This document shows, one piece after another, positions 11,093 through 12,306 of a DNA stretch of 12,306 nucleotides (the first letter of the stretch is position 1; every line of letters starts with the position of its first letter). The position numbers and the translations under genes were made by a program. Origin of the DNA: Vulcanimicrobiota bacterium (GTDB lineage Bacteria > Vulcanimicrobiota > Vulcanimicrobiia > Vulcanimicrobiales > Vulcanimicrobiaceae); the NCBI GenBank assembly GCA_014305015.1, contig JACRUB010000069.1, positions 1,104 to 13,409 on the forward strand, read 5' to 3'. A model generated the notes under the pieces. It was not told where the DNA came from, made no database searches, and saw nothing but the letters and a program-made list of their open reading frames with translations.

Positions 11093-12306
11093 CTACCGGC
11101 CGAGTCCCGCCGGCATCTTAATCTTGCCCTTCATGCCGCCCATTTTCTTCATCATGGACTTGGCCTCGTCGAACTGTTTGATGAGCCGGTTGACGTCGGA
11201 GACTTGCACGCCGCTGCCTTGGGCGATGCGTTTGCGGCGCGAGCCGTTGAGGACTGCGGGGTGCACGCGCTCGCGGCGGGTCATCGAGCAGATAATTGCT
11301 TCCACTTTGCCGATCTGCTTTTCGTCCACTTCGAAATCTTTGGGCAACGCTTTTGCCATGCCCGGAATCATTTTGAGAATATCGCCGAAGTTGCCCATCT
11401 TGCGCACTTGGCGCATCTGGCTCAAGAAATCATCGAGCGTAAACGAATTCTTGTTGAACTTCTGTTCGAGCTCTTTTGCCTGCTCTTCCGTGAAGGCGCT
11501 CTGCGTGCGTTCGATGAGCGTGAGGACATCGCCCATGCCGAGAATGCGTGACGCCAAGCGGTCGGGATAGAACGGTTCGATTGCCGAGAGTTTTTCGCCG
11601 ACACCGATAAACTTGATCGGCGCGCCCGTAACCTTGTGAATCGAAAGCGCTGCACCGCCGCGCGTATCGCCGTCGAGCTTGGTAAGAATAACGCCCGTGA
11701 TGTCGAGCCGATCGTGAAAGCCCTTGGCAACATTCGTCGCTTCTTGGCCAGTCATCGCATCAGCAACGAGCAAGATTTCTTTGGGCTGCACGGCAGCTTT
11801 GATTTTTTCGAGTTCGATCATGAGCTCGTCGTCTATTTGAAGACGGCCGGCGGTATCGATGATGACCGTCGAAAGTCCTAGACGTTTTGCTTCGGCAACA
11901 CCGTCGCGCGCAATCTTCACCGGATCGCCTTGGCCGGCTTCGTACACCAGCAGATCGATCTGTTTACCGAGCGTTTGCAACTGCGCGATCGCGGCGGGAC
12001 GATACACGTCTGCCGCCACGAGCAGCGTTCGGCGGCCCTGTTCTTTTAAGCGAAGCGCGAGCTTACCCGCATGAGTTGTTTTACCCGAACCCTGCAATCC
12101 GACCAGCATGATCACCGAAGGCGGCGCATCGGAGAACTGCAAGCGCGCTTGCGCGCCGCCGAGCAGTTCAACAAGTTCGTCGTGGACGATCTTAATGATC
12201 GTTTGCGCGGGCGTCAGGGAATCGAAGACGTTCTGGCCGACCGCCTGCTCTTTGACCTTGGTAACGAACTCCTTGGCAGCCGCAAGCGAAACGTCAGCCT
12301 CAAGCA
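11093..12306 (-). CDS. ffh: Signal recognition particle protein Ffh (SRP54), 5' end outside window
   Basis: The frame runs off the right edge, so the first roughly 35-40 residues are missing; 403 are visible. Ffh is the GTPase that binds 4.5S RNA and signal peptides on ribosomes and hands them to FtsY at the membrane. The N domain is visible at about 1-60 (LEADVSLAAAK, then SLTPAQ and IVHDELVELLG). The G domain has the P-loop GLQGSGKTT (69-77), DTAGR (150-154) and TKLDGDTRGG (208-217). The Met-rich M domain carries the RNA-binding GSGVQVSDVNRL (363-374) and ends MMKKMGGMKGKIKMPAGLGR. The TTG at 12142 is an internal Leu codon, not a start, because the N domain continues in frame upstream of it. 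It stands upstream of rpsP-khpA-rimM on the same strand, as in many bacteria. Confidence 0.98.
   Translation of the reverse strand, partial: LEADVSLAAAKEFVTKVKEQAVGQNVFDSLTPAQTIIKIVHDELVELLGGAQARLQFSDAPPSVIMLVGLQGSGKTTHAGKLALRLKEQGRRTLLVAADVYRPAAIAQLQTLGKQIDLLVYEAGQGDPVKIARDGVAEAKRLGLSTVIIDTAGRLQIDDELMIELEKIKAAVQPKEILLVADAMTGQEATNVAKGFHDRLDITGVILTKLDGDTRGGAALSIHKVTGAPIKFIGVGEKLSAIEPFYPDRLASRILGMGDVLTLIERTQSAFTEEQAKELEQKFNKNSFTLDDFLSQMRQVRKMGNFGDILKMIPGMAKALPKDFEVDEKQIGKVEAIICSMTRRERVHPAVLNGSRRKRIAQGSGVQVSDVNRLIKQFDEAKSMMKKMGGMKGKIKMPAGLGR

Noticed and set aside
11087..11551. 154-residue plus-strand frame antisense to ffh, rich in His/Leu/Ala repeats
   Set aside because: It is the antisense shadow of the Met/Gln/Lys-rich M domain of ffh; no ribosome-binding site, and ffh is certain.
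12140..12142. TTG as the start of ffh
   Set aside because: The N domain of Ffh continues in frame upstream to the window edge, so this codon is internal.
1..12306. CRISPR array, insertion sequence, tRNA, rRNA or prophage
   Set aside because: I saw no regularly spaced repeats, transposase or integrase motifs, tRNA cloverleaf, or phage structural genes on either strand.

Overview
The window looks like ordinary bacterial chromosome of moderately high GC, with many GTG and some TTG start codons. It carries 16 protein genes and no RNA gene, CRISPR array, insertion sequence or phage gene that I can see. The right end is the conserved ribosome and signal-recognition cluster ffh - rpsP - KH protein (khpA) - rimM, read on the minus strand, which is found in many phyla. 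The rest resembles an uncultured environmental lineage: Pro/Thr-rich linkers in secreted proteins, a divergent polysaccharide deacetylase beside an M23 peptidase, a stand-alone copper-amine-oxidase-N-like domain, and a KH protein with long charged tails. Candidatus Eremiobacterota (WPS-2) or a relative is my best guess. That is an inference from gene style, not a demonstration.

Layout. 121-519 (-): small low-affinity iron permease family membrane protein. 578-2159 (+): divergent polysaccharide deacetylase (DUF610/YibQ type) and M23 zinc endopeptidase, a cell-wall pair. 2100-3585 (-): fatty acid desaturase followed by a SAM methyltransferase. 3715-4884 (+): three small proteins of unknown function (61-aa membrane protein, 162-aa secreted protein, 85-aa soluble protein), ending in an intrinsic terminator. 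4936-5974 (+): TetR regulator with a 25-bp palindromic operator in its own promoter, then a 132-aa membrane protein. 5963-6448 (-): copper-amine-oxidase-N-like protein. 6475-9582 (+): YihY/BrkB membrane protein, alpha/beta hydrolase, a two-domain secreted protein and a degenerate RsbW-like ATPase-fold protein. 9579-12306 (-): rimM, khpA, rpsP and ffh, with ffh cut by the window edge.

How the genes fit together. Many concern the envelope: peptidoglycan or polysaccharide trimming, membrane lipid unsaturation, several membrane or secreted proteins, and a TetR repressor that probably controls itself and the membrane protein behind it. The right-hand cluster is translation and protein targeting (ribosomal protein bS16, a 30S maturation factor, an RNA-binding KH protein, and the SRP GTPase).

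The packing is unusually tight. All three convergent gene junctions overlap inside coding sequence with no terminator between them. The TetR mRNA, and perhaps the YihY mRNA, appears leaderless. I see no convincing previously undescribed multi-gene system. The most rewarding items are the TetR operator with its leaderless start, the methyltransferase reading frame with no standard start codon upstream of its likely true N-terminus, the palindrome over the desaturase -35 box, and the unassigned small proteins.
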